From: Cryptomeria japonica
Taxonomy: Eukaryota; Streptophyta; Pinopsida; Cupressales; Cupressaceae
Assembly: GCF_030272615.1 (NCBI RefSeq)
Contig: NC_081412.1
Coordinates: forward strand, 690,502,083-690,564,082
Length of the DNA stretch: 62,000 bases
Direction: 5' to 3'
The notes beneath the pieces are model-generated. The model had not been told where the DNA came from and did no database searches. It saw only the letters and a list, made by a program, of their open reading frames with translations. Positions 21,575 through 32,480 of the stretch are shown piece by piece. Position 1 is the first letter of the stretch, and every line of letters starts with the position of its first letter. The position numbers and the translations under genes are program-made.

Positions 21575-23807
21575 TGTTGGAATCAAGGAACACTGAGAGA
21601 GGGGGTGAATCAATGTTCTACAAACTTTGATATTATCAATATGTTCCTTCAACCATTTAATGCATTTGATCAAAAGAAAGATGCAAAAACATAAAATGAA
21701 CAACCACAACACCATAACAAAGGGATTTTATATGTAGAAATCCCGTTAGGGGAAAATCCATGGTGGGGATGAAACCCAAAAGATGAGTATACTCAAATAA
21801 AAATTTTACAATGGGAATGCACATGCATTTAGGCACACTGCCTAGAGCTCACTGCCTAAAAAATATTTAACAAAAGATATCTGAAATGTCTAAATTGAAA
21901 AACAACATCTACAAATGTCAAAGTACAGTTCCAATCTTAAGCACAATACACTGATTTCTTACACTTCATCTCTCACTGCTCTATCACAAATCCAGAGCAT
22001 AGATCTCTAACTTGTGCACATGAAATTGTATATAATTGATCACACAACCTATCCCATACTCAAAATGATCAATTACATCGATCATATATATCCGCAACAT
22101 GAAATTATATCCATCGCTAGTCGGCTCAGCAAGACTTGGGACATTTTCTAAATGTGTATAAATAGTTCGTTGAAATAGAACTCCAATACATATGTGGACC
22201 AAAAAGAATTGTCCACATGCTTCCCAAATTTCAGCCAAAATTATTGGATCGCAAAACCAATCACTAAAACTGCTCCATCAATTTTGCACACTGATCAACT
22301 ACACAAGTCAGCTAGATATTCACTAGCAGACCAAAAAATAGTACTCAAAGGCTTCTAACGTGCATACCAATTACCACCGGAGACCAAAACTCGGGAATAA
22401 GGGTAATCCAGACATCTATCTACCTTCCCTTAGATCTGCAACACAAAATATACAATAAAAATGAAATTATAACTGTAAAGTGGAAAATTGGATCCTAGTG
22501 ACTCCCCACCTAGGAGAGAGAAAGGAAGACACTAGGATGATTTTCACTTGGAAAGGAACTTTACATTCAAAAGAGGGGCTTGAATCTACTAGATCCAAAT
22601 CCAAGGGAAACAAGGATGTGAATTATGAGTGGATTGCAATTGGTTGATGTGTGATTTAGCCTCTTTTATAAATGAGAAAGTTGACTTGTTGACTATGTGG
22701 AAAAGAAAGAGGAAATGAGTGAAATGAGGAGCTGCTAGTTCAGGTCACGTTGTAACTTCAGATCTGAGCTAATTGGACTGATACAAATGTTCCCTACAAA
22801 TTTGGAGAAAAGTCATCAGGACCGTGGCGGGAATGTACATGGTCAGCCAAACAATCCACAAAATGAAAAGGGTTCTTTCGTCTCTGCAAATGAAGTCCAA
22901 ACCTACAATTACAGTTGTGCACCTGTAACCTACACACAAAAAAGAGAGGGATAAGGGTTGTGGATAGGGGTTTGCCTTAGTCAAATCCCAGTTGAGGAAT
23001 CAACCCTGAAAGAAAGTAATTGCAAATGCTTGAATGTAAACAATGGAAACGTATACCTTGTAGATCTGTAACTTGTTGATTATGATTTCTTTTCTTCTTG
23101 AATGTAACCACAAATGTTGTATGAAATGGCATGTAACATGACAAGACCCTAACACACAGACATGCTTCCAAGTGAATATTGTAAAGTTGCTTCAATGGAT
23201 GAATGAAGAAGACTTGAATGCTTGAATGCTTGATGATGACCTTGAAATCATGTATCTTTTCCTTATTCTCTTTATCCCTTATCATCTGTCTATGTGTTGT
23301 CCATCTATCCTCTATCTGTCCTTCAATGAGGGAATTGGATTCCTTTTTATACATGCCTCAAGGTATAATTTTCAACCATCGAAGGCCGACAAAGAGGAAT
23401 TACAAACCCCAAAGACAAGAAATGCATAGGAGATCGAGTAGACCAAACATAGGGCCAGCCTAATGGGTGGGGTCAAGGGAACCATGCCCTTGTCCTACCC
23501 TATTTTGGGGACCATACAGGGTCTAGAGAAGACATAGGATATGAAGGAGGAAAGGTGAAGGGTTGGAGATGCAGAAATAGGTCTTGATTAGGGAGGAGAT
23601 GTCGTTGCCAAGGTGAGGACCTCAAATATGGTTAAAATTGTAGGAGGCAAAGATTTTATAACACTACACTAACCAAAGTACTAAACTTTGTCAGATTCTC
23701 TATTCAAAGGTTGTCGGACTTGAACAAATCACAAATCTAACTTCCAGTGTGAGAAAATCATGCAATATGGATGGGATCATTGACTTGGGTTACCATCAGT
23801 GACAACA
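21575..23807 (-). repeat. C3 5' LTR, split by a solo LTR
   Basis: It runs from TGTTGGAATCAAGG (21575) to 22473 and resumes at about 23674 with CAAAGTACTAAAC, ending CATCAGTGACAACA at 23807. The string GAGAGAGGGGGTGAATC near the PBS side and AAATCCCGTTAGGGGAAAA (about 21740-21758) match the general plan of the other copia LTRs here. There is no second copy in the window. Confidence 0.7.
22474..23668 (-). mobile_element. Solo LTR of the G3 gypsy family inside C3's LTR
   Basis: It begins TGTAAAGTGGAAAATTGG and ends ATAACACTACA (on the minus strand TGTAGTGTTAT...). It is a diverged relative of G3's 5' LTR at 59551-61708, sharing the framework from TGTAAAG through GTCAAATCCCAGTTGAGG and GAATCAACC to ACACTACA. 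Flanks ATAAC (22469-22473) and CTAAC (23669-23673) look like a 5-bp TSD with one change. No internal region is attached, so it is best read as a solo LTR left by recombination. ORFs in it are incidental. Confidence 0.72.
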
Positions 23808-23984
23808 CCTTACTAGATATGAAGTGTCTCTTGCCAACATCAACAACTAATATCATTCTTGAAAAACTCCATCTCATGAACACGAGAAACCACATAAAAG
23901 AGAAAAGAAAGTATCATCCATGAACTATCAATAACAAAACTATGAGTTCGTGAGACGAAGAAGAGAGAGCATCGGTACATGCTA

Positions 23985-24130
23985 GATGTGTTTATCTAGG
24001 TGATCCATGAGAAGAATGATGAGAAAGGGCATGGACTAATCACCCCTAGATGTATTTATCTAGGTGATCCATGATGAGAAAGGACATGGACTACTTGCCC
24101 CTAAATGTTTTTATCTAGGTGATCCATATT
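23985..24130 (+). repeat. Tandem repeat, about 56-65 bp, three copies
   Basis: Each unit has CTAGATGTATTTATCTAGGT, which can fold as CTAGAT/ATCTAG, then GATCCATGA and GAGAAAGGRCATGGACTA. The third copy is partly decayed (TAAATGTTTTTATCTAGG). Confidence 0.75.
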
Positions 24131-25109
24131 GGGGAGGAGAGTAGGAATAGTATAGTTGGTTTTAGCTAGTTCCACTCATCCTCATGCATGTGTGCAAGTG
24201 ATGTCTAGTTTCAAGTGTATATCACCCGATTTAAGAGTTTGTTTCCTCTAGTTTTGAGTGTGCTTCAACCTGTTTGAGACATGTACTGTAAATTCATATT
24301 CCAAGGGGGTGATTGTGTGTGTAAATGTGTGTGCTAATTCCAAGGTGCGAATGATAGATACATGCCTGGTTCTGAGGACATCCCACATAAGAGATTTACT
24401 TTGGTTTCAGTGATGTGTAACCTCATCTAAGACATATATCAAATGTTGCATCTAGTTTCGGGTATGAAGCATCTCACTCTAAGAGTTTGTTTACTCTGGC
24501 TCCAAGAATTAACACCCCTTTTAAGACATGCAAAAACTATATGCAAAACATATAGTACAATATGATACAAAGGGAGGGATATGGGTGCCCCCTCTTAAGA
24601 TGTCAACATATCCCTATGTTAATGTCTTAAGGAAGCTAGAAACAAGGATACCAACCTTCAACACCAAGGAGATATCCTTTAGGAAACAATACCATAAATC
24701 CAAGCTAAAAAAGAAGTACTCTTATAAGCAAGGATAAGGTAGTTGAAAAAGAGATATCTTGTAACAAGTGTAAAGGAGATTCTTGGAGGAGAAGAGATCT
24801 TTTCTCAAAAGACTTATCCTCCAAGAGGAGTTATCTTGAACAAACATAACATCTTCTACTGAAAGGAGAAAAAGAACACATACCTTCCTCCTATTGCTAG
24901 GTGAAAGGGATTCTTGATGAAGGATGACACACTTTTGACCCAGTGTGAGGGTGGTAAGTTTATAATAGATACACATTGCCAAGTGAAGAAGAGGTTGTAG
25001 CCAAGGACTTACACCTCTTTCATAAGAGAGAATCCTTGAGTAAACAACAACTTCACACAAGGAATAACATCAAATCATGAACAAACACCACTCAACAAAG
25101 GAAAAGTAG

Positions 25110-25835
25110 ATCATTAGAGAGAAGAGAGGAGGAGAAATCATTGCTCCCCAAGTGTGAGGACAATGAGAAGAATTACACATCTTCTAAAGATAGATTATTC
25201 ATAAAAAATATACTGTTTCAAACCAAGAATAGGTCCTCACAAGGGACACACATGTATTTGCATGAACAACAATCCTTATGTAAGAAAGGACATCAATTTA
25301 TGAAAAATGCAACAAAAGAAAGATGTAATATTTGAAGAGAAAGAGTGAGAAGAAGAATCACATAAATCTTCTAAAGGAGAGATTATACATAAGAAAATGC
25401 ACAATATACTCACATTAAATAAAATAAATCCAATGTAAGAAAAGACATTAGTATATGTAGAATGCAACTCAAAAGAAGATGCAATCTTCAAAGAAATTGA
25501 GAGAGAGGGAAATAACAATCATATTCCATTGAGGAGGGATTAATCATAAGAGACATACCATTTCAAGAAAGGATATCAACACATGAAAAATGCAACCACT
25601 AAAGGGAATAGTGATACTTTAGATAGAAAGAGAGAGAGGGAACAAGCCATCCTTTCCCCCCAAGAAAGAAGACAAGGATAGATAAGGGGAAAGAATCACA
25701 CATTTCCCTATGAGATATTATTAATAAGAGATGTAACATTTCAAACAAATAATAAGTTCTAACAAGGGACACATATGTACTCACATCAAGGATAATTCTA
25801 TGCAAGAAAGGACATCAAGTTATGAACAATGTAAT
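25110..25835 (+). repeat. Degenerate tandem repeat of 130-220 bp, about four units
   Basis: Units share the order GAGAGAAGAGAGG, TCACACAT-like, GATTATTCATAAGA, ACCATTTCAA, AAGAAAGGACATCA, then TTATGAAAAATGCAAC. The last phrase recurs near 25297, 25460, 25585 and 25818. Unit lengths vary through indels. It is non-coding; ORFs here are chance. Confidence 0.6.
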
Positions 25836-25841
25836 CCATGT

Positions 25842-27420
25842 TGTTCCCTACTGATGATTGGGAGGGGGGGGTGAATTCGTTACCTACCGGTTATACAGAA
25901 TTAAAATATTTTATTCAAGTCTACACTAACTTAATATTCATCAATACTAATAGTTATTGTATAACATGCATGCATGAAAAGATACATAATAACACCAATA
26001 GTTATCTCGTGGAAACCCAAATGGGAGAAAACCACGGTGTGAGTTGATGCTCACAAAGTTTGTACTCTTCTGGAGCATGCTCTCTGAGGAGCCATCCTTG
26101 TTAGGAGATTACAAAAATATTGTTAGGTGCCACCTAGTTAAGGGATTTTCTTTAAGGCCTATTAGTGCCTTCACCCTATTTAAGGTAGCCTTGTTAAAGG
26201 ACTTAGGAACATCAATTAAGATGTCACCCGATTAAGGGATTTTATAAAGGGACCTGTTAAACTCCACCCAATTAAGGGATTTTGAGTTGCAATGGTTAGA
26301 AAGCAACATGAAGTTGATATGCTAGAATAGCTACTGATAGTTTGATCAGATCACAATGAAACTCATACTCTATCTGCATTGGTCGTGTCTGCTCTACACT
26401 ACACCAATTCTTTGCTCATACCCTCGGTTCTGCACTCTTCCAGTCTACTTCACACACATTCTTCTTTGCTAAAACACTTAGCACTTCCTCACTCTGTACT
26501 CTGCACTTTGGATCGCCTCTCACACGATTCACACTTTGTAATTTTTTCGATCAATCATTTTGGTTTTCACCAAAAAACTTTTATAGCATATTTTGCCAAC
26601 ACACACCCATTGATTCCTCAATTAGTTTACACCTAGCACTTGGTAGATTTGAAGTTCAAATCTTCCTGCACTCCCTATGTGCTCTCTCCATCAATCTCGC
26701 CAGTAACTCATCCTTGACTGCCTCTGCAATTCATAATTTCACCAACCTCTAGGTCGTGTTCTGTCTTTTTAATGCGAACTAAAAAATCTGCACAAATCTC
26801 ACCTAAACTGGTTGTTGACTGTTGTATACTTCACTATCCATTTTTTTGATGCTATCTCACCATGACTGACTCACTTTTGGTCATCCCATCTAGCTTACCG
26901 ATCACTACTCTGAGATTCTTGGTGCATATCATCCTTCAACCTGTATCACCAGTTCACTGGTGTAACTCTGTTATCTTTTGCCACCGGTCATTGATCACCA
27001 AGCAGAGTGATCACTTGTTTGTCCAAAGAGCTCCGGTCATGAATAAGACTACTAAACTTCAGTCTGAGTCAACTCTTGTGACTGCATCATCATGTCAACT
27101 ACTTCTTATGGTGACTTCTTTTTTATCTGGTGGGATTTCTGTTATTTCGTATCCAAACATCCTTCAACATATTGGTTGTCGGTTAACACTAACTCACTTG
27201 TAAGTTGGAAACAATGCACTGCCAACATATCCTATACCAGTTTGTAGTCCTTGCACAAGTCAACACTAACTTGTGTATCGATGACTCCAAAGGTCTCACT
27301 TACCAGTGAATATGAAATACATCTCATTAAGTATGCAACAATAACAATACTGCACAAACATTTCTTATATCGGTAACCATCCTATATCGGTTGACATCAA
27401 TGACAATCACAATGCCAATA
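25842..27420 (-). repeat. C2 3' LTR
   Basis: It starts TGTTCCCTACTGATGATTGG; the 5' LTR has TGTTGGTCCCTACTAGTGAC, so three bases are lost here. It ends CACAATGCCAATA, where CAACA is expected. It contains the CACCCGATTAAGGG and CCTTGTTAAAGG motif cluster (26095-26285) and GTGGAAACCCAAATGGGAG (about 26010-26028). Confidence 0.9.
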
Positions 27421-27771
27421 ATATCCCCCTTTGGCATTGATGGCAACACTTTTGACTCCTCTTTAGCAATCACTCACTTTTGCTTCTACTGAACCACTCT
27501 TTGGGTAATGATCTTAATCCCCCTTTCAACTGGCTTCCATTCATATTACTTCTGACTTCATTATCACATCTATATTCATCTTCCTTCATGTTACATCATT
27601 CATTTTCAAACTTCTCCCCCTTTCACAACAATGCCAAAGGTGTAGTCTAGAGACCCTATTTCACAAATTGCACTGACTGGTCCCCCTAACAAGAGTAGTC
27701 CATAATCATCAATCCAAATAAATAGATTTTTCATGAAAATAATACCAAATTGATGTTGTTTTGATCTTTAC
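27421..27771 (-). other. C2 polypurine tract and 3' untranslated region
   Basis: On the minus strand AAAGGGGGATAT (27432 to 27421) abuts the LTR and is the polypurine tract. Two further CTCCCCCTTT-type runs (27510-27530 and about 27611-27622) lie upstream. There is no gene. Confidence 0.75.
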
Positions 27772-29111
27772 TTACCTTAGAGTATGCAAGGGAATTACCA
27801 CTAGATTACCTCTGAGATATCCAAAGGTGTCCTTTGGTAGTGGCTTGGTGAAGATATCTGCTACCTGTTCTTTTGTTGGTATATACTCCAATCTTACTTC
27901 CTTGTCTTGAACCTTTTCTTTGAGGTAGTGGTATTTGATAGCTATATGCTTTGTCTTGGAATGAATCACCGGATTCTTGGATATGTTGATAGCACTGGTG
28001 TTGTCATAATGAATCACCACAAGTTCAATCACCTTTTCTTAGATACCTTCCAATATCTGCTTGATCCATACTACCTGTGTATAGTTGATTGTAGCAGCCA
28101 CATACTCTACCTCAGTTGTGGATTGAGACATGCAACTTTGTTTCTTTCTTGTCCATGACACAATCTTGTCTCCAAGAAAGAATGCACCCCCACTAGTTCT
28201 CTTTATGTCATCAATGTTCCCTACCCAATATGCATCAGTGAAGATACTTAAGTTGAAATATCCCTTATGTGGATACCAGAGACCATACTCACCAGTCCCC
28301 TTAAGGTATCTAAATATTCTCTTAACCACCACCATATGAGTCTCTTTTGGATTTGTAGTAAATCTAGCAACAAAGTCAACTGCTTGTGCTATATCCGGTC
28401 TACTATGTACTGCATACTGCAACTTACCGATCGTGGATCGGTAAAGTGTCTCATTTACTTCATTAGCCTCATCATTTTTGGAAAGCTTGCAACTTGTAAC
28501 CATTGAAGTTCCAACAGGTTTGGAATCTTCCATTCCAAAAGTCTTCAATATTTCCCTTATGTACTTGGTTTGGCTAATGAATATACCATTCTTTAGCTGA
28601 GATACTTGCAAACCGATGAAGAATTTTTTTTCACCGATCATGGACATTTCAAATTCTCGCTTCATTTCATCTACAAAACCTTTTCTCATCTCATCATCTC
28701 CCCCAAAGATGATGTCATCTACAAAAAACTCTGCAATTAGATGTTTTCCTTCTTCTCCAATTTTCAAGTACAAGTTACTATTGTCACTCGTTCTTATGAA
28801 TCCTATACTTAGTAGGTATGAGTGCAACCTCTCATACCAGGCTCTTGGTGATTTCTTTAGTCCATATAGAGCCTTCTTTAGTTTACCCACCATATCTTTT
28901 CCATCTTCTGAAGAAAACCCTTCTAGTTGCTCTATGTACAGTCCTTCTAGAACACCATTCAAGAATGCCAATTTTACATCCATTTGGTAAACTTTGAACT
29001 TCCTGTAAGAAGCATAAGCAAGCAAAATTCTGGCCCCTTCCAATCTGGCCACTGATGCAAAGGTCTCTCCGTAATCCAAACCTTCTTCCTCTGCATACCC
29101 TTTGCAAACTA
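27772..29111 (-). pseudogene. C2 pol: reverse transcriptase and RNase H, 3' part
   Basis: The frame from 29111 leftward reads VCKGYAEEEGLDYGETF, VYQMDVKLAFLNGVLEGLYI, ALYGLKKSPRAWYERL and FFVDDIIFGGDD; the FVDD active site is kept. It then gives MEDSKPVGTSMVTSC, YRSTIGKLQYAVHSRPDIAQ and RNase H (IFTDAYWVGN, SGGAFFLGDK, MSQSTTEVEYVAA). A stop at about 28036 is followed by YDNTSAINISKN, HSKTKHIAIKYHY and ADIFTKPLPKDTF (27772-28032). The apparent first 12 residues of the open frame, to 29148, come from G2's LTR and do not belong to C2. One stop apart, this is the best-kept RT in the window. Confidence 0.92.
29107..29111. repeat. G2 target-site duplication AACTA / GACTA (right copy 43544-43548)
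   Basis: AACTA lies before G2's left LTR and GACTA after its right LTR, with one difference. Joining the flanks at this site restores the RT motif RLVCKGY of C2 across the two sides. Confidence 0.8.
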
Positions 29112-30243
29112 TGTGTGTGTGAAAAAGTGAACATGTAGCTGCAAGCACAACACTTCAATTAAGTCATTATATGCATGGTTATTAATCAATAATCAATAAG
29201 TAATAAACCATAGCAAAGTGACTAATTGCCTCCTAAAAGATGCGAGTATAAGATTGCTCTCAAATTTTTATAAGCAATACCAGTGACTAGACTACACCAA
29301 GACGAATGATTTAATCTATATGATATTAACTATATGGATGCAAGATGGATGAATAATTCAAGCAATAATAAATTCAAGCAACAATGGATGCAAGCAATAA
29401 TGAATGGAAAATGGATGTAAACAATCTAAAAAGCACAATAATCTTCAATGACTCCAAAGCGAAATTAGCGTGTTCTCAAAAATCTCCGAGGTAAATTGGA
29501 ATGAGAGTTGAAGATTGAATTTATAGAGAATCACAAGAGAGTGATGAAAAAACTTAATTTTGGATTAATTGAAATAATTGAGAAATCATGTTCAGTTAAC
29601 CTTGAGATAGATTCCAATTATAGTTTAATTGAAATGCAATCAAATTAGAAGTCCAAGTTGCATTGGAAAATAATAATAAATTAATTCCATGCACATATGA
29701 TGAAAATAGATACTTCCATGCACATATTTGATTTATTCAAGAAAAAGGTCTTTTCAATGCAACTGAACTTCTTTTTTCTGAAAAGCTTTGAGTTCCAATT
29801 TTAGAGAATAATTCAATAATTCAATTAAATTGTTTTTCTGATATCAAGTTCTAAATTTAGAAAAAGAAATAATATCTCAAGTTTGATTCCTCTCTCAATT
29901 CAATTCTTTTTGTTTTATTTTCAATTCAACTCTTTGTAATAAATTAATTCATCTTTTGTAATAAATTAGTCCTTTTTGCATGATTGAATGGCAAATTTAT
30001 TAATTAATTAAATATGCAAGGATATTTAATAAATTAAAATGGGATAATTGATCAAAATGATATTATTAGAAATGATTTGATTAATTAAATAAATATTTAA
30101 TTAATATTGAGTAGTTGATTTGCCATGTGATATTTGATGATAAAAGAATTACTAATGTGCTCAAGATTGATTTAATTGTCTTTGGTTGGGACCTTGGTGA
30201 TGTTGTCGAGATTAGGGGCCCATGGTTTAGATGACCAATTTTT
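29112..30243 (-). repeat. G2 3' LTR, outer start lost
   Basis: It is nearly identical by eye to 42399-43543, with a notable indel of about 20 bases near 29473. It ends ATGACCAATTTTTTCG, where the other copy has ATGACCAATTTTAGGGTATTACA. The first 13-16 bases of the LTR in element orientation (TGTAATACCC...) and the adjoining polypurine tract are missing. Confidence 0.9.
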
Positions 30244-30571
30244 TCGTTTGAACCTACTAGTTTTGTCATATGGGGTCCACCCTCGTGTCGTACGACAGGT
30301 CTGTTAAAAGACCATTTTGTCATGTGATGTGTAAAAGTTTATCGTTCAAGGTTGTTTTCTCGTATGAGAGCCATTCCTAACTCGTACGAGATGCTGCTTG
30401 ACTATGTTTTGTCATTCAAAAGATAGTGATCATTTTTGAAAGTGTAAACATGAAATTTTGGTTTTGCATTTGACTTATTTGGATTTGCATGATGTTTAAC
30501 TTCTCTTGTAGGCTCATTTGGAATGTTTTCTGATGATCATTTTTGAGTTTTTGCAGGTTTGATTACCTCAT
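30244..30571 (-). other. G2 spacer between 3' LTR and PMD gene, shortened
   Basis: There are about 330 bases here, where G1 has about 1340 (17929-19267). It lacks the hairpin array and polypurine tract of G1, so about 1 kb appears deleted. It carries TCGTACGACAG (about 30288-30298) and CTCGTACGAG (about 30381-30390), related to the leader clusters of G2. Confidence 0.7.
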
Positions 30572-31786
30572 GTGCTCTTCAGATGTGTATATCCACCTAC
30601 GATGGCATTAGTCCATCATTTATCTGAGGTTGAGAAGGCTCATGTTGATTTATGTGGCTTGACTCATCTATTGCAATTACCTGATATCCATGTGAACCAC
30701 AAAATGCTCATAGTATTGGTTGAGCATTTTCATTTGGAGCATAATACATTTCATTTTTCAGTTGGGGAGTTGACTATCACTCTTGAGGATGTGTACAGGA
30801 TCCTTCGTATCCCTTTTGCTGGGGATAAGGTGGATTATGATACCACGTTGTTACCTGGACTACAGGCACTTAGGAACGTATTCAGGGACCCAGACATTTT
30901 GACTTGTTCCATGAGTTGGGACATACTTATGAGCAAGTATAGTGAGGAGTATCCCCTATCATGTGTTCTAGCAGGGTTCATTGGTTGCTTCTTGATGCCG
31001 GATAGAGGGCAAAAGGATTTTTAGAGCGGATGGGGCCAGATGCTAGAGAGGTTGATAGAGACCCCTCAAAGACTTGGTTGGGGCCCTTGTTTATTGGCCC
31101 ACATGTATCGGGAGATGCATGAGATTGTTTACAGAGATGGGAAGAGCATGGTCACGGGTGTATACATTTTGCAGGTATGGGATTGGGAGAACCTTCCCAT
31201 TTGTCGATCAATTGTAGATGATAGTAGAGAGCTCAGGCAACCAATTATTTATAGGTATGCCGGATATATCACACAGCCCCATCTGGGTAAGATAGATTTT
31301 TGGCGACGACAGCTCGACAACCTTATAGCAGTTGTCTGGAGACCATACAGAGGATTGGAGCTATGGGATGGCTGGCGGAGGGTTTGCAGGGACCTTTTTG
31401 TGACACGCCCACTGATCGGGAGATCATAGACTGTTGTGGATTGATTCATCATTTCATGAGTGATGAGGTAGTACGGTCGGCCTCAAGGGATCTCGCAAGA
31501 GTATATAGCCTACACACACTATGCTGATGAGGAGAGGCAGGGATGGTCTCCATGATTTTCATATGCTTTGGCTATGCAAGAGCTGATAGGTTTACATTGC
31601 CTAGAATGGGATTACCTGGAGGATGTAGCGAATGCAGGGGTATTGCCCCAATATAGGGATTACTTTCAGCAGCATCTGTTCCCTCAATTTATAGATCCAG
31701 GAGAGCAAGCTCCTCATATTGAGGATGTGGAGGATGATGCCCCCACACCAGCACAAGGACAAGGCCATAAGAAGGGACAGGCATAG
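30572..31786 (+). pseudogene. G2 PMD (plant mobile domain) gene, antisense to pol
   Basis: The frame starts at about 30572 and reads LTHLLQLPDIHVNHKMLIVL, ITLEDVYRILRIPFAGDKVD, FRDPDILTCSMSWDI and VLAGFIGCFLMPDRGQKDF. After a stop at 31022 it continues WGQMLERLIETPQRLGWGPC, MYREMHEIVYRDG, YILQVWDWENLPICRSIVDD, YRYAGYITQPHLG and VVWRPYRGLELWDGW. Then come further stops near 31430-31560 and MQELIGLHCLEWDYLEDVAN. This is the MAIN/MAIL1-type PMD (PF10536), about 400 residues before the tail. In host plants such proteins work in silencing; PMD is also known inside mobile elements. The gene lies on the strand opposite to pol and beside the 3' LTR. At least four stops make it a pseudogene. The match with G1 shows that it moved with the element. 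Confidence 0.85.
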
Positions 31787-32480
31787 AGATTAGAGGCTCC
31801 ACAATGGACTAGTGGTGATCCTGGTGCTAGGAGCAGCAGGGTGCCAGCTGATGTTGGACAGTAGAGGGGTGAGGGTGGATCCCTTGGGAGAGTAGGCATG
31901 AGGTTGGGTGGTGAAGAGGAGGAGCGAGCAGGTCTGGCAGTGGTGGGATGAGTAGAGTGGAGCCATAGGTGGAGATGGTGGTAGAGAGCTTGTGAGAGAG
32001 CAGGGGGCTGACATGGGATGGTTGATGAGAGTACGTCTTGTAGAGTTGTAGTCACAGTTGACAGTGGCTCAGACTCAGTTGGCAGAGCAAGACCGATAGC
32101 TGGTCGAGGTGAGGGCTGAGTGTGATTGCCAAACCATAGCATTGAGAGAAGATTCAAGAGAAGAGATAGAATCTCTATGACAAGAGGTTCTTCTCCAGAG
32201 AAGTAGGGCAACATATTATGTGGCGGCATATAGTGTCGCAATTCTTGTTGCCTAGCAGGTGCAACCCTATTCGTAGTATATGGCATGATCAGAGGGAGCT
32301 CGGGAACCATGCTAGGATCCCGGACATCAGGCTCCTCCTCCTCCACCAGGCGATGAGGGAGAGGGCACTAGCTAGATGATTCATTTGTAGCTCGGATATT
32401 TTTTTTGTAGACACACCCATTTTTTGTAGCCTATACGATTCTTGCTCCGATGGGAGTTTGTATATGTCATTGGACATCAT
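31787..32480 (+). pseudogene. G2 PMD gene, low-complexity C-terminal tail
   Basis: Past the PMD core the plus strand encodes a Gly/Arg/Glu-rich tail with many stops (for example SGDPGARSSRVP and RGEGGSLGR). It corresponds to G1 3725-4420 on the other strand. The minus-strand ORF 31714-32346 is the shadow of this GC-richer stretch. A conserved minus-strand phrase, YKLPSEQESYRLQKMGVS (about 32410-32470), is shared with G1 in equivalent position. Whether that phrase is coding is unknown. Confidence 0.5.

Larger units (their letters stand above)
20350..23807 (-). mobile_element. C3: copia element remnant (gag and 5' LTR only)
   Basis: On the minus strand the order is 5' LTR (from 23807), PBS and gag. 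The element is cut off after gag at about 20350, and no pol or 3' LTR is seen. The LTR is split by a solo gypsy LTR (22474-23668). The gag type, with long coiled coil and several zinc knuckles, differs from C1 and C2, so this is a separate copia family. Confidence 0.75.
23808..25841. other. Purine-rich non-coding region with degenerate repeats
   Basis: There is no supportable gene. 23985-24130 holds three copies of a unit CTAGATGTATTTATCTAGGT with GATCCATGA and GAGAAAGG. 24180-24540 repeats words like CTAGTTTCAAGTG and AAGAGTTTGTTT. 24722-25841 is rich in GA, with a long-period repeat. The same GA-rich style resumes right of C2 (56850-57060). The region may be the 3' untranslated part of G3, into which C2 inserted, but no TSD for C2 could be matched across the two sides. 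Confidence 0.5.

Noticed and set aside
22769-23463. Four ORFs on both strands in the solo gypsy LTR
   Set aside because: They lie inside an LTR, are not conserved as frames in the related LTR at 59551-61708, and have no domain.
29112-29158. Apparent N-terminal extension of C2's RT frame (MLAATCSLF...)
   Set aside because: These codons come from the end of G2's LTR; C2's own RT begins again at 43549 on the far side of G2.
31714-32346. A 210-codon minus-strand ORF, Pro/Ser/Leu-rich
   Set aside because: It is opposite the low-complexity tail of the PMD gene; its composition is that of a shadow frame of GC-richer DNA. The matching region of G1 also gives only broken frames.
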